Shown: positions 52,626-62,283, counted from the stretch's first letter. The stretch is 64,000 nucleotides of DNA from Dielma fastidiosa (GCF_000313565.1 NZ_HE578927.1:106334-170333), one strand, 5' to 3'. Notes: a model not told the origin generated them from the letters alone. Translations and numbers: made by a program.

Positions 52626-52645
52626 AACCGCACCTCTTTTTCTTT

Positions 52646-53911
52646 TTATTTATATTCACGAAGAATCATATCCACCATCTCATCAGCTGCACCATAAGGA
52701 AAATAAGTATTATATGATTCAAAAACAATTCCATATTCATCCTTATTAACTGCATAATAGTGAAAGCCATTACTATATGCACACAGATAAGTAGGCTTTT
52801 CATCCGCATAGCGAAGTCTCGCACCTAATACAGTATCAATTTCACAAGGGACACAGACTATCCTGAAAGCTTTAAAATCATAGATATAGCTTAATGTCTC
52901 ATAATGGATATGATCCTTTTTGAGTTTATCTTTAACATCATAAAGATAGCATGTATCTATCCGATGGTAACGATCACTCTCTGGACTCAGCGTTTCCAAT
53001 TCAGCTTCCAGTTTCTGCTTTTGATTAAGCAGATACGCATTCTTTTGCGGCTCATAATCAATGTGATAAACAATTTCTTTCACATCAACTTCATCGACCT
53101 CAACCATTCGCTGAGCACATGGCTTCATCAATTGATCAGCAATACCCTCACCATAACGGATACATTCCTGCCAGTCCACACCTTTTTTTAGTAAACGCGG
53201 TGAACTGTCACCTGCTTCACCGTTGAAAATCATAACCGGATAGCCGTCATTTCCTTGTAAGCATCTGCGCATAACACCAAAGAAATCTGCACTGATCAGC
53301 ATATTCTGGGCACCAAGAATTGTAGGATGGCAAGCCAAGTTCAGAATTTTGACAATAGGCTTATTACCCGCACTGATTCGAATTTCATCACAATAGCGAT
53401 AATACTCATCATTTGGCCGATTCCGATTATTATAATAACCAGTGACTGTATGCTGATCTAAACAAACACTCACATCCTCTAGCTTGCTTATTGCCTGACG
53501 CAAAGCCAATATCATTTTATTCCGAATCAATTCCCAATACTCAAGATCTGGTTTCAAATCATAAGCCATACCATGAGAAACAACAGGTGAATTGTGCGTG
53601 TGTGAACATGCTATGGAAATCTGTTCCCGACGCAAATGAAATTCACAAGACAAAGCCTCACGGCAGAAGTCAGCAAATTCTCTTTCAACAATACAAATAT
53701 CAAGCTGTATAAAAACCAACATTGTTTTAGCTTCAATACACAGCACATCCATTAACAGATCATCACGCTGTCCATAGGCCGTTCTCAAGCCTTCACCGCT
53801 TGCAGCCTTCTGTTCCTCACTTTGATTAAAACAGAATCTAGCTTCATTATATCCTTCCATTTTACAAGGATAAAACGGATTAATTATTTCTCTTGCGTAA
53901 CCTGCCCTCAT
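52646..53911 (-). CDS. Neutral/alkaline ceramidase-like cytoplasmic hydrolase
   Basis: A 421-residue protein without a signal peptide. Its N-terminus (MRAGYAREIINPFYPCKMEGY), CSHTHNSPVVSHG (metal-binding His pair near residue 110), NLACHPTIL and FNGEAGDSSPR (the catalytic Ser motif) match the PF04734 neutral ceramidase N-terminal domain. True ceramidases are secreted and longer (about 650+ residues) and carry a C-terminal domain absent here. In sugar-PTS operons such short cytoplasmic relatives are likely amidases on an N-acylated sugar or similar group; that is inference. Confidence 0.75.
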   Translation of the reverse strand: MRAGYAREIINPFYPCKMEGYNEARFCFNQSEEQKAASGEGLRTAYGQRDDLLMDVLCIEAKTMLVFIQLDICIVEREFADFCREALSCEFHLRREQISIACSHTHNSPVVSHGMAYDLKPDLEYWELIRNKMILALRQAISKLEDVSVCLDQHTVTGYYNNRNRPNDEYYRYCDEIRISAGNKPIVKILNLACHPTILGAQNMLISADFFGVMRRCLQGNDGYPVMIFNGEAGDSSPRLLKKGVDWQECIRYGEGIADQLMKPCAQRMVEVDEVDVKEIVYHIDYEPQKNAYLLNQKQKLEAELETLSPESDRYHRIDTCYLYDVKDKLKKDHIHYETLSYIYDFKAFRIVCVPCEIDTVLGARLRYADEKPTYLCAYSNGFHYYAVNKDEYGIVFESYNTYFPYGAADEMVDMILREYK

Positions 53912-53929
53912 CCTGTCACCTGCTTTCTT

Positions 53930-55783
53930 TTAGGCATTAATTGTATACATTAAATCCTTGGCTTCAACTTTACCTGCGGCCTGTGTTGCAATCTGACTGT
54001 CATTATGTGTTGCAACCACGATGATTGTAGGATCATAGCCTTTTTCTTTCAGCAAGCTTAAATCAAAACTGCCGATTCGCTCACCGCGTTTAACTTGCTG
54101 ACCAGCCTTAATCTCAAGATTAAAGCCTTCTCCATTAAGATCAACTGTCTCCAAACCGATATGAACTAAGATTTCTTTACCATCATCAGTTGTAAAGCCC
54201 AACGCATGCTGAGTAGGGAAAATCATTGCCACCACGCCGTCAACCGGTGCATATAAGTCTCCATCAGAAGGTATGATTGCCATTCCCTTGCCAATTACAC
54301 CGCTGGCAAATGTTTTATCATTTACTTCACTTAATTCGATCATTGTACCCTTAGCCGGTGCGCAAATATCAGCCGGTGATGCTTCAACCTTAATCACCAG
54401 TTTTTTCTCAGCCGCCAGTGCTTTTTCACTCTTAGCAGCTGTTTCATCAATAGGACGTATATATGTTAACACAAAGGCAATGACAAATGCTACCGCATAA
54501 CTTAATGCTACCGCTGGCATCGTATCCTCAAAAATAGATAAGGTAATTACCGAAGGTGTAGATACTGTATAACCATGTCCTCCTAATAAGGCACTGATAA
54601 CGCCGCCAATACCGCTGGCAATAGAAACAGCCATAAACGGCCACTTAAAACGTACAAGCACACCGTAAAGGCCTGGTTCAGTGATACCAAGTAAAGCACT
54701 GATTCCTGAAGATAAAGCAACCTGACGATTACTCTTGTTCTTTAATCTGAAGAAAGCACCGAAAGCTGCACCAGATACAGCTAAAGCACTAATACCATAG
54801 ATGGCAATCAGCGGATCGTAACCATATACTTCAATATTAGAGAGAATAATTGAAGTCAAGCTTAGATGCATACCAGTGAAAACGATAAATTGACGGGTAA
54901 AGCCAACAACAAAGCCAGCAACCACCGGTGAAAAAGCAAACAGCCAATTAACTGCCATCGCAACATATGAACTTAAATAATAACCAATTGGGCCGGTAAT
55001 TCCCAAGCTGACAATACCCATGATAATAAAGATACAAACTGGTGCAAACAGCATTCGCATAGTATCCGGAATCACTTTATTCACCCATTTGTAAACATAT
55101 TTCAAAACCCATACGGATAAAATGATTGGAATCACTGAACCTGAGTATTTAACATAAGTAATCGGCAGGCCAAGCACTGAAATAGATGAACCCGCATTGT
55201 TGATTACCGTTGGATACATCAACATACCAGCGACAGCCATTGCCATCATCTGATCAGTACCGAATTTTTTAGCTGCTGAACTTGCTAACAAAAATGGCAG
55301 GAAATAAAAGGGTACATCAGAGAGAATAGTCAACAGTGTATGAAAGCCTGTTTCTGGAGTTAAGATACTCAGCATGACAAATAAACTGATCAACCCCTTT
55401 AATAAACCACCGCCGAGAATACAAGGCAGGCATGGTGATAAACAACCCGCTAAAAAATCTAAAATCATCGCAAATGAGAATTTCTTTTTCTCACCATAAT
55501 CATCAGGAACTTCACCTTGAGCTTCTATTTTATAACGGCTGATTAATTCATTATACAGGCGGCCAACCTTTTGACCAATAATTACCTGCAGTTGTCCCGC
55601 TTTCCACTGTGCTCCTAATACCCCTTCAATCTTTTCAATCGCTTCCACATCCGCTGCTGTTTCCTTTTTTAAAGTAAAGCGCAAACGTGTTGAACAATGC
55701 ATAACTGTATTAATATTATCCACACCGCCAACAAGCTGAATAATATCATCAATCATTTTTATTTCTTTTTCGCTGCTTTTCAT
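53930..55783 (-). CDS. PTS beta-glucoside-family EIIBCA
   Basis: A 617-residue fused permease. EIIB at the N-terminus has phosphocysteine in VMHCSTRLRF (about Cys 29); EIIC has about ten helices (about 110-450); EIIA at the C-terminus has phosphohistidine in EILVHIGLETVDL (about His 546). It imports and phosphorylates a beta-glucoside or related disaccharide. A strong AAGGAG lies upstream. It follows the GH1 gene by 11 bases. A beta-glucoside-type permease does not by itself reveal the true substrate. Confidence 0.92.
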   Translation of the reverse strand: MKSSEKEIKMIDDIIQLVGGVDNINTVMHCSTRLRFTLKKETAADVEAIEKIEGVLGAQWKAGQLQVIIGQKVGRLYNELISRYKIEAQGEVPDDYGEKKKFSFAMILDFLAGCLSPCLPCILGGGLLKGLISLFVMLSILTPETGFHTLLTILSDVPFYFLPFLLASSAAKKFGTDQMMAMAVAGMLMYPTVINNAGSSISVLGLPITYVKYSGSVIPIILSVWVLKYVYKWVNKVIPDTMRMLFAPVCIFIIMGIVSLGITGPIGYYLSSYVAMAVNWLFAFSPVVAGFVVGFTRQFIVFTGMHLSLTSIILSNIEVYGYDPLIAIYGISALAVSGAAFGAFFRLKNKSNRQVALSSGISALLGITEPGLYGVLVRFKWPFMAVSIASGIGGVISALLGGHGYTVSTPSVITLSIFEDTMPAVALSYAVAFVIAFVLTYIRPIDETAAKSEKALAAEKKLVIKVEASPADICAPAKGTMIELSEVNDKTFASGVIGKGMAIIPSDGDLYAPVDGVVAMIFPTQHALGFTTDDGKEILVHIGLETVDLNGEGFNLEIKAGQQVKRGERIGSFDLSLLKEKGYDPTIIVVATHNDSQIATQAAGKVEAKDLMYTINA

Positions 55784-55794
55784 CGCCGTTCTCC

Positions 55795-57231
55795 TTATTT
55801 TCCCAAATCCTGACCGTTTGATTTAATCAGTTTGCTGTACCAATAAAAGGAATCTTTTTTTATACGCCGCAAATCTAATACTTCTTGATCAGTTGTATTG
55901 ACATAAACTAAACCATAACGCTTTGCCATACCATTGCCTGTACTTAACAAATCAGTAAAAGACCATGGATTATATCCCCAAACCTCACAGCCATCCTCAA
56001 TGGCCATACCAATTTGTTCAATCTGATCACGCAGGAAATTAATACGATATTCATCATGAACATGACCATCTTCACTTAATACATCATGTGCACCAATACC
56101 ATTTTCTGTAATCATCATCGGCAGACGATAATGATCCCACATATAACGCAGCATATAACGCATCGCTATCGGATCAATTTCCCAATCCCAATCCGTCACT
56201 TCTACATAAGGATTGGCGCATAATTGATATTCGCCAGGAAACTTAGGATACACAAACTGTCCTTTAATTCCTTCCTTATTCAGCTGAAGTTCAAGATAAC
56301 TTTCATCAGGCGGACAATCCATTGCCGTATTGCTTCGATAGCAGTTCAATGCAAAGAAATCAATTTTGGCCTGCTGAATCAGTTCCATGTCTCCTGGCCG
56401 AATATCCGGATCAACATCATGAAGCTGCCAATACTTTTTCACAAAATTGCTGTACTCACGATGAACATATAAATCATTCCAGATTTTCTCAGTCAATTCC
56501 TCAGCATTCATAGCTGCAATCTGATCAGCAGGCTTACAGCTTTTTGGATAAATTGGCACATAACCGGGAACCGGTCCGATTTTCCCATCTGCAACCATCT
56601 CATGACAGGCAATAACAGCCTTAGCATGACACAGATTCATAATATGATTAATCTGCCACTTTTCTTTTTCCCAGTCTGTACATCCTTTATCAATACCTAA
56701 CCATTTGCCATAAACTATCTGCATATTCTGTTCATTAATTGACAGCCAATATTTAACACGATCACCAAATGCTTCAAAACATACTCGAACATAATGATCA
56801 AAGGCATCAATTATGCGGCGATCACGCCAACCACCTAATTCTTCATCAACCCACACTGGCATATCATAATGATACAGAGTTATGATCGGTGTAATATGAT
56901 GACGAATTAATTCATTAATCAAGTCATTATAGAACTGAATACCTTTTTCATTTACAACACCATCACTGGCAGGTATAATTCTTGACCATGAGATTGAAAA
57001 ACGATATGAACTAAATCCACATTCAGCCATCAATGCTACATCCTCTTTATAATGATGATAATGATCGGCTGTAATTGAATTATCTGTATATGGTTTTTTC
57101 TTCTTGCTGTTCAAATCAATAATTGCCGGCGTTCTGCCATCCTCAGCAACACCACCCTCAACCTGCCAGGCTGCCGATGAAGCTCCCCATAAGAACGTAT
57201 CCGGAAACTTTGGCTTTTCTTTATAATACAT
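55795..57231 (-). CDS. Glycoside hydrolase family 1, 6-phospho-beta-glucosidase type
   Basis: A 478-residue GH1 enzyme. N-terminal FPDTFLWGASSAAWQVEGG, acid/base region SINEQN (about residues 164-169; the usual form is TxNEPN), nucleophile in MITENGIG near 373, and WSFTDLLSTGNGM near the C-terminus. GH1 next to a PTS permease acts inside the cell on phosphorylated beta-glycosides. Pro-to-Gln in NEQN is an uncommon variant. AAAGGAG precedes the ATG. Confidence 0.9.
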   Translation of the reverse strand: MYYKEKPKFPDTFLWGASSAAWQVEGGVAEDGRTPAIIDLNSKKKKPYTDNSITADHYHHYKEDVALMAECGFSSYRFSISWSRIIPASDGVVNEKGIQFYNDLINELIRHHITPIITLYHYDMPVWVDEELGGWRDRRIIDAFDHYVRVCFEAFGDRVKYWLSINEQNMQIVYGKWLGIDKGCTDWEKEKWQINHIMNLCHAKAVIACHEMVADGKIGPVPGYVPIYPKSCKPADQIAAMNAEELTEKIWNDLYVHREYSNFVKKYWQLHDVDPDIRPGDMELIQQAKIDFFALNCYRSNTAMDCPPDESYLELQLNKEGIKGQFVYPKFPGEYQLCANPYVEVTDWDWEIDPIAMRYMLRYMWDHYRLPMMITENGIGAHDVLSEDGHVHDEYRINFLRDQIEQIGMAIEDGCEVWGYNPWSFTDLLSTGNGMAKRYGLVYVNTTDQEVLDLRRIKKDSFYWYSKLIKSNGQDLGK

Positions 57232-57405
57232 AGCGAATCTCCTTTATCGATATTTTCGTATATTAAATTAAATACAATGATTCAGACATTCTAGCTAACT
57301 GAATAATTCATGAGCGCGCATCAGCATTTCTCTGCCTGATCCTTGTTATCCATAGTCTAGCATTATTTTTTCTTAAAAGGGTGCCAGCTTTTGCTCCCTC
57401 TTATT
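57232..57405. other. Intergenic gap between M81 and GH1 genes
   Basis: No gene. A weak GC hairpin without a good T tract follows the M81 stop, and the GH1 gene has a strong ribosome site. A promoter for the GH1-PTS part may lie here, but no convincing -35/-10 pair was found. Confidence 0.4.
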
Positions 57406-58848
57406 CTAAATTGCATCAATTGGATACATAGGTCTTAAAATTTTCTGATACTTAATTTTCTCTGTACGCTGATTGGTAGCCCCATCGGTCAAAGACATAA
57501 CAAAATATTTAGCTGCCTGCTTCAGTTCAGGATATAAATAACCCTGTTTTACAACAATAACATCATAATCCATATTAATACCAGCATAATCATATTGAGC
57601 TTTTTCCGCAAACGATACCGCTTTTTGCGCAATCACGATATCAATAGGACGATCCTTCAGACGAACGGTAACACAGCTGCCAATCGCTGTCTGATCACCA
57701 TAATGATGATGCAGTTCACCTTTAGCAAGGATTGTAGCAATTAGCGAAACCTTAGCTGATAATGCATCTTCATCAATACCTAAGTCAAAGCTCACGGTAC
57801 TGCCTAGCGCATAATCTGCAAGCTGGTTTGCACAGCCTTCATCACTGATGCAAGCAAAGAGAATGCGTTTCTCTGCATAATCTTCCAGAGCCAGGAATTG
57901 ACGAAGAATGAACGTATTACAGCCTGGTCCGCCAGCCGTACAATTATCACCTGAATCTGTAATAAAGCATGGTTTTCCTTTTGCCGCCATCACTGCTCTC
58001 ACTGCATCCTCTGGCTCTAATGCCATACCTGTAAAATGAAACTCATGCCTTTTAGAAAAAGCAAAAGCTGCAATTTCATCTGCCTTTGTATTCGCATAAG
58101 CGGTATCCTTTTCATTATTAGGCACAACAATTACACTGGCTCCGCATTTATCACTGTCGTGACGTACATAACCAATATGATATGAGCAGCACATAATTCG
58201 CTCATCCTTTTCAATTTCATCAAGCATCTTATTAATTGAAACCATTGGTTCATCGGTGGAAACTGTCCGTTCACCACCCAAAAGCACAGGTACTTTGCGA
58301 TAAACTGGATGAATATTGCGGCGGTGATTTAACAAGTCAATTAACAAAGAAGCAACTAAACGATGACATTCCCTGCGATCTGTATGCGGTGAATGTCTAA
58401 AAGTTCGTATAATCGTACAATTATCAGCCTGCTCCTGTGACAGATTGCCATGTGGGTCCATAACCATGGCAATTGGCATATATGGGCCAACAATTTTTCT
58501 GATTTCACGGATTATATAATGCTCGCCGCTGCCGCCTGACAGTTCCTGCACATGACTGGCACCATGCAGAAAAAAGAACATTCCATCCAGTTCATGCTGG
58601 TGTTCTTTTACAGCCTTAATAAATTGATTAGCGATATAGTCAAATGCTTCCTTAGCAACAATGCCACCGGCTCTGCCATCTGCATAAATAGCAGGTATTA
58701 CTTCAATACCCTCTGCCGCAAATAAATCATCGACATATAATGCCTTAGCTACCTCATCACCTGTTTTCAGCATAAAACTAGTCAACTCACAATATTCCTT
58801 TACTCTAGCATTGGATTCCGCAACGAATCCGCCTATTAATACTTTCAT
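57406..58848 (-). CDS. M81 (MlrC-like) metallopeptidase
   Basis: A 480-residue cytoplasmic protein; ATG 58848 with AAGGAGAG upstream. Family landmarks: N-terminal GGFVAESNAR (usually GGIxHETNTF), FFFLHGASHVQEL...GSGEHYIIREIRKIVG, VMDPHGNLS (a metal-binding DxHxN variant) and RTFRHSPHTDR near 170. The C-terminal half carries DSGDNCTAGGPG. M81 includes MlrC, which cleaves linear microcystin, and related enzymes on small amides. Here it probably cleaves an amide in a glycoconjugate. It precedes the GH1/PTS genes in the same direction. Confidence 0.85.
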   Translation of the reverse strand: MKVLIGGFVAESNARVKEYCELTSFMLKTGDEVAKALYVDDLFAAEGIEVIPAIYADGRAGGIVAKEAFDYIANQFIKAVKEHQHELDGMFFFLHGASHVQELSGGSGEHYIIREIRKIVGPYMPIAMVMDPHGNLSQEQADNCTIIRTFRHSPHTDRRECHRLVASLLIDLLNHRRNIHPVYRKVPVLLGGERTVSTDEPMVSINKMLDEIEKDERIMCCSYHIGYVRHDSDKCGASVIVVPNNEKDTAYANTKADEIAAFAFSKRHEFHFTGMALEPEDAVRAVMAAKGKPCFITDSGDNCTAGGPGCNTFILRQFLALEDYAEKRILFACISDEGCANQLADYALGSTVSFDLGIDEDALSAKVSLIATILAKGELHHHYGDQTAIGSCVTVRLKDRPIDIVIAQKAVSFAEKAQYDYAGINMDYDVIVVKQGYLYPELKQAAKYFVMSLTDGATNQRTEKIKYQKILRPMYPIDAI

Positions 58849-58932
58849 GGTACAACTCTCCTTTTTCATACCTTTATGTTAATGGAACAGATAAAAAAAT
58901 GGGGTTCAATTTCTGCACCATGAAAGAAAAAA

Positions 58933-58953
58933 GCATCTGCATAAAGCAGACAC
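58933..58953 (-). terminator. Terminator between rpiR-type regulator and M81 gene
   Basis: Minus-strand GTGTCTGC and GCAGATGC pair with two wobble pairs and a 5-base loop, followed by TTTTTTC. Weak stem, good T tract. Confidence 0.6.
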
Positions 58954-58956
58954 TCA

Positions 58957-59757
58957 TTATTTTGTATTCTTGATGATCGTACCATAACGCCGCACATAGG
59001 TACTATATAGATTATCAAACACATATTCCATACCATACTTACTATAGACTGATTTCACATTCGAATAATCATTGGCGCTTAAGTGGTATACCTTATCATA
59101 AGGTACTTCAAGCTCACTGATCCTAGCCGTCGTCATCAATGCCTTATACGCCTTGAGCTGAGTAATTACAGGCATCACCGCTCTGGCAAAATTACCGGTA
59201 GCTGATACCGTCATAACATAATCATTCTCACCTAATGAAAGCAGAAAATCTATATCCATATTAGTATCAGTCATAACTCGAACAAGCTTACCGCTTAAAA
59301 TCAGAGGTCTTTGAAATTCCATCAAAAACAAAATACTCGAATAAGAAGAAAGGAATACAACATTTTCACTGTCATGAATCCGTTCTACAATACGATCCAC
59401 CTCTGATGTATCCATACGTTGATTCAGTTCATTTACCATCTTAGCTAACTCGCCAGCCAGCCATTCCCGATAATTATCTCGATCTGTAAGCTTCATAAAA
59501 TAATTATACTGATAATCAAATTCTCTGAATTCATCCTTAAGATCCTTAAAATTATCATAACCGATTTGTTGACAGAAACGGCGTACACTGCTTCTTGATA
59601 CATAACAGTCAGCCGCTACCTCATGGATATTCAGCTTGCTTAATTCGGTATAATGCTCAAGAAAATACTTGGCAAGCACATAATCCGGATCATCTGTCTT
59701 ATTCTGATTAACTATTGAAAACAATGAATAAACTAAATCTAAGCGATTTATCTGCAT
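58957..59757 (-). CDS. MurR/RpiR-family regulator
   Basis: A 266-residue regulator from ATG 59757 (AGGTG 6 bases upstream; GTG 59766 is too close). N-terminal HTH_6: LSKLNIHEVAADCYVSRSSVRRFCQQIGYDNFKDLKDEF (about 36-74, in pieces). The C-terminal SIS domain (about 100-245) has VVFLSSYSSILFLMEF and VMTVSATGNFARAV, and binds phosphosugars. It is upstream of the M81-GH1-PTS-ceramidase-M24 genes and likely senses a phosphorylated intermediate. Confidence 0.88.
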   Translation of the reverse strand: MQINRLDLVYSLFSIVNQNKTDDPDYVLAKYFLEHYTELSKLNIHEVAADCYVSRSSVRRFCQQIGYDNFKDLKDEFREFDYQYNYFMKLTDRDNYREWLAGELAKMVNELNQRMDTSEVDRIVERIHDSENVVFLSSYSSILFLMEFQRPLILSGKLVRVMTDTNMDIDFLLSLGENDYVMTVSATGNFARAVMPVITQLKAYKALMTTARISELEVPYDKVYHLSANDYSNVKSVYSKYGMEYVFDNLYSTYVRRYGTIIKNTK

Positions 59758-59826
59758 GTGTATCACCTGCAGTTATCATAGCATAAGTAAGAAGCTATAC
59801 ACAATACAGCAATTTCACAATTGTCC

Positions 59827-60693
59827 TTATGGCATAACTATCTGACCAGTAATAACCATATCCTGTGGATTTGATACTTCACTCCAACCATACTCTTGCA
59901 TCTTTTCTTTTACCTGATCAAATGACTTATCTGAAACACTGAATGATTTTTTACCCGTCCACCACTTACCAGTGTTTGAATCATAAATATAATTAGTATT
60001 CCAGTTACCATTACCATTCGGGGAAGCATAAATAATGATATCACCGCTTGAATTACTGCGATGTGAATCGATATAAGGTTGAACATATAAAGTTTGGCCA
60101 TTCACTTGTAAAGTCGGCCATGAGCCACCATTTATATATTGTAAATAATTTCGTAATTCATCATTGTTATTCAGGACATAGCTTTGAAACATTCCTATAT
60201 TTTTTGCCGTACCACCAGCTTTCTCTACACTCTCCTTATATAACTCATAATACTTTTTAAACTCATCAGAAGTGACATCCATATCTCTCACATTTTGATT
60301 AAAATGTATCATCTGATTCAGAATCTGAGTCGGTATTTTGCCTAATACATTCGAATGCTCCGAGCATACTACCTGAAAGACGGATTGTCCGGCTTCCTCA
60401 CCTGTATTAATGATATAATAAATACCACCAGATGGGCACTTAGGCGCGGTGCTGAAATCATCAAATTCATTATTCATAACTTTATCAAGAAAATCACGTT
60501 CTTCATCTTTCTCCTGCTTTGCCATCTGAAAATGATAGGCCCGCTGAATTGATGTCATATTACTTTCACAGACAGACTGTTTCGCATCTTTTGCATATCC
60601 CATAAAGGAAGGTACAAGAAAAAGTGCCAAAATACCAAGAATGGCGATAACTACAATCAATTCTATAAGTGTAAATCCTTTCCTGTTTTTCAT
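59827..60693 (-). CDS. Type IV pilin-like protein, second of two paralogues
   Basis: A 288-residue protein with the same class III prepilin peptide as 50322 (basic leader MKNRKG, then FTLIELIVVIAILGILALF, Glu +5). The outer domain shares CESNMTSIQRAYHF, PKCPSGGIYYI, a NGGSWPTL strand, WTGKKSFSVSDKSFDQVKEKM and the C-terminal GQIVMP with its paralogue. Cys residues at comparable positions suggest a disulfide. Assembly genes are not in the window. No clear terminator follows. Confidence 0.75.
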   Translation of the reverse strand: MKNRKGFTLIELIVVIAILGILALFLVPSFMGYAKDAKQSVCESNMTSIQRAYHFQMAKQEKDEERDFLDKVMNNEFDDFSTAPKCPSGGIYYIINTGEEAGQSVFQVVCSEHSNVLGKIPTQILNQMIHFNQNVRDMDVTSDEFKKYYELYKESVEKAGGTAKNIGMFQSYVLNNNDELRNYLQYINGGSWPTLQVNGQTLYVQPYIDSHRSNSSGDIIIYASPNGNGNWNTNYIYDSNTGKWWTGKKSFSVSDKSFDQVKEKMQEYGWSEVSNPQDMVITGQIVMP

Positions 60694-60861
60694 ATTTGCC
60701 TCCCCAAAAGCATACCTATCTATTATATATGTTTAATATATTATACTACAAAATAATTTATTAGCGAATGGCAATTTAACGCAAGAATCTTGATTTACAA
60801 GAATTAATCGAATTCAGCTTCTGTAACTCAGATCATCAAAGATGAAAAAAGTGTCATTGAT

Positions 60862-60890
60862 TTGAAAAAACAGTCAAAATGCATTATACT
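60862..60890 (+). promoter_or_regulatory. Promoter of pgeF
   Basis: -35 TTGAAA (60862-60867) and -10 TATACT (60885-60890), spacer 17, 50 bases before ATG 60941. Confidence 0.75.
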
Positions 60891-60940
60891 AACTTAAAGA
60901 TCATATACTCTAAATGATCGCAAATGAAAGAAGGGAATCT

Positions 60941-61717
60941 ATGAAAAAATATATCTTATGGAAAAATGATGGCATGCTTGCTGCCGGTACAACGTTAAGA
61001 GTTGCTGAACAGCCCGAGAATTTTAATATGGCTCTCCATGTAGGAGGCGATAAAGAAAATATATTAAAAAACCGCAATAAATTCTGTGAAGATTTCAACA
61101 TCAGTTTGAATCAGTGTGTATTTGCTCAGCAAACACATTCAGATCATCTAATCAAAGTTACCAACGTTGACAGCGGTAAAGGCAGTAATGACGATGCGAG
61201 CGCAATTCCTGATTGTGACGCGCTTTATACAAAAGAAAAAGGAATTATGCTTGGTGTCTTCCATGCTGACTGCGTACCAGTGCTGATTTACGATCCAATT
61301 CAGGAGCTAATTTGCGCAATCCATGCTGGCTGGCAAGGTACCGTTAAAGAAATCACTGGCAAAGCGATTAATTACCTAAAAGAGAATGAAGGTGTTGATC
61401 CATCTCAATTACTGGTTTATATCGGACCGGCAATCTGTCAGGATAATTTTGAAGTTGGTGAAGAGGTTGTAGAATTGATCAAGAACATGAGCTTTGATAC
61501 TTCAGCCTTTGTTTATCAAAACACGGAAACTAAGAAAGCTTATGTCGATAATAAAGGCTTGAACCGTGAACAGTGTATTCTTGCCGGTGTACCTTACACG
61601 AATATCTCGGTTGATAAAAACTGTACTTATTCGAATCAGGAAAACTTCTTCTCCTATCGACGGGATAAGAACTGCGGACGGCATATGAGCTTTATCATGA
61701 TGAAAGAAGGAAAATAA
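60941..61717 (+). CDS. pgeF: Purine nucleoside phosphorylase/peptidoglycan-editing factor PgeF (YfiH)
   Basis: A 258-residue multicopper-like laccase-domain protein. The active-site pattern is present: QTHSDHL, FHADCVPVLIYDP (HxDC) and AIHAGWQGTVKEI (HAGW). These are zinc-dependent enzymes acting on purine nucleosides; in enterics a role in peptidoglycan editing was also reported. ATG 60941 follows AGAAGGGA. It is followed without gap by a flavin-reductase-like gene. The role as purine enzyme fits with deoD downstream. Confidence 0.85.
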   Translation: MKKYILWKNDGMLAAGTTLRVAEQPENFNMALHVGGDKENILKNRNKFCEDFNISLNQCVFAQQTHSDHLIKVTNVDSGKGSNDDASAIPDCDALYTKEKGIMLGVFHADCVPVLIYDPIQELICAIHAGWQGTVKEITGKAINYLKENEGVDPSQLLVYIGPAICQDNFEVGEEVVELIKNMSFDTSAFVYQNTETKKAYVDNKGLNREQCILAGVPYTNISVDKNCTYSNQENFFSYRRDKNCGRHMSFIMMKEGK

Positions 61718-62215
61718 ATGAAAGAAATCAAACCTGTTGAGATTAAGGAAAATCTAATTGATTTAATTAAAAATCAGTGGATGCTGGTTACTGCCGGTAA
61801 TGCAGAAGCCTGCAACACTATGACTGCCAGCTGGGGTTTTGCCGGATATATCTGGAATCGCCCGGTTGCTGTTACTGTTGTGCGTCCACAGCGCTATACG
61901 TATCAGTTTATGGAAAAAGAAGATACCTTCTCACTCTGTTTTTTTGATGAAGAATACAGAGATGTGCTGAAGCTTTGCGGCAGTAAATCAGGACGCGACA
62001 TTGATAAAATCAAAGCAAGCGGACTGAGTGTCAATTATACTGAGGCAGCGCCTTACTTCGAAGAAGCCAAGCTTGTGCTGATTTGCCGTAAGATTGCCGT
62101 TTCAGATATTGATTCTTCCCAATTTCTTGATGCTGACATTGATAAGAATTATCCAAACAAGGATTATCATCGCAGCTATACTGGGGAAATTCTCAAGGTT
62201 TTAGAAAAAGCTTAA
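61718..62215 (+). CDS. Flavin-reductase-like FMN-binding split-barrel protein
   Basis: A 165-residue cytoplasmic protein. Landmarks: LVTAGNAEACNTMTASWGFAGYIWNRPVAVTVVRPQRYTY (flavin-binding strands, about 24-63, in pieces), FSLCFFDEEYRDVL and GSKSGRDIDKIK. This family binds FMN and reduces flavins or small aromatic substrates. It starts right after the pgeF stop, so the two are co-translated. Substrate unknown. Confidence 0.8.
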   Translation: MKEIKPVEIKENLIDLIKNQWMLVTAGNAEACNTMTASWGFAGYIWNRPVAVTVVRPQRYTYQFMEKEDTFSLCFFDEEYRDVLKLCGSKSGRDIDKIKASGLSVNYTEAAPYFEEAKLVLICRKIAVSDIDSSQFLDADIDKNYPNKDYHRSYTGEILKVLEKA

Positions 62216-62232
62216 ATTTAATCAATTTAATA

Positions 62233-62283
62233 AAAGGAAGTTTTAAGTCATTGAATCAATCAGTGAAATTAAAGCTTCCTTTT
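62233..62283 (+). terminator. Terminator of pgeF-flavin reductase
   Basis: AAAGGAAG...CTTCCTTT long stem with a large loop, followed by a T run at 62279-62285. A simple intrinsic terminator or a larger folded 3' end. Confidence 0.65.

Noticed and set aside
57300-57330. cre-like site near TGAGCGCGCATCA
   Set aside because: Aligned to the 14-base cre consensus it misses the A at positions 4-5 and the central spacing.
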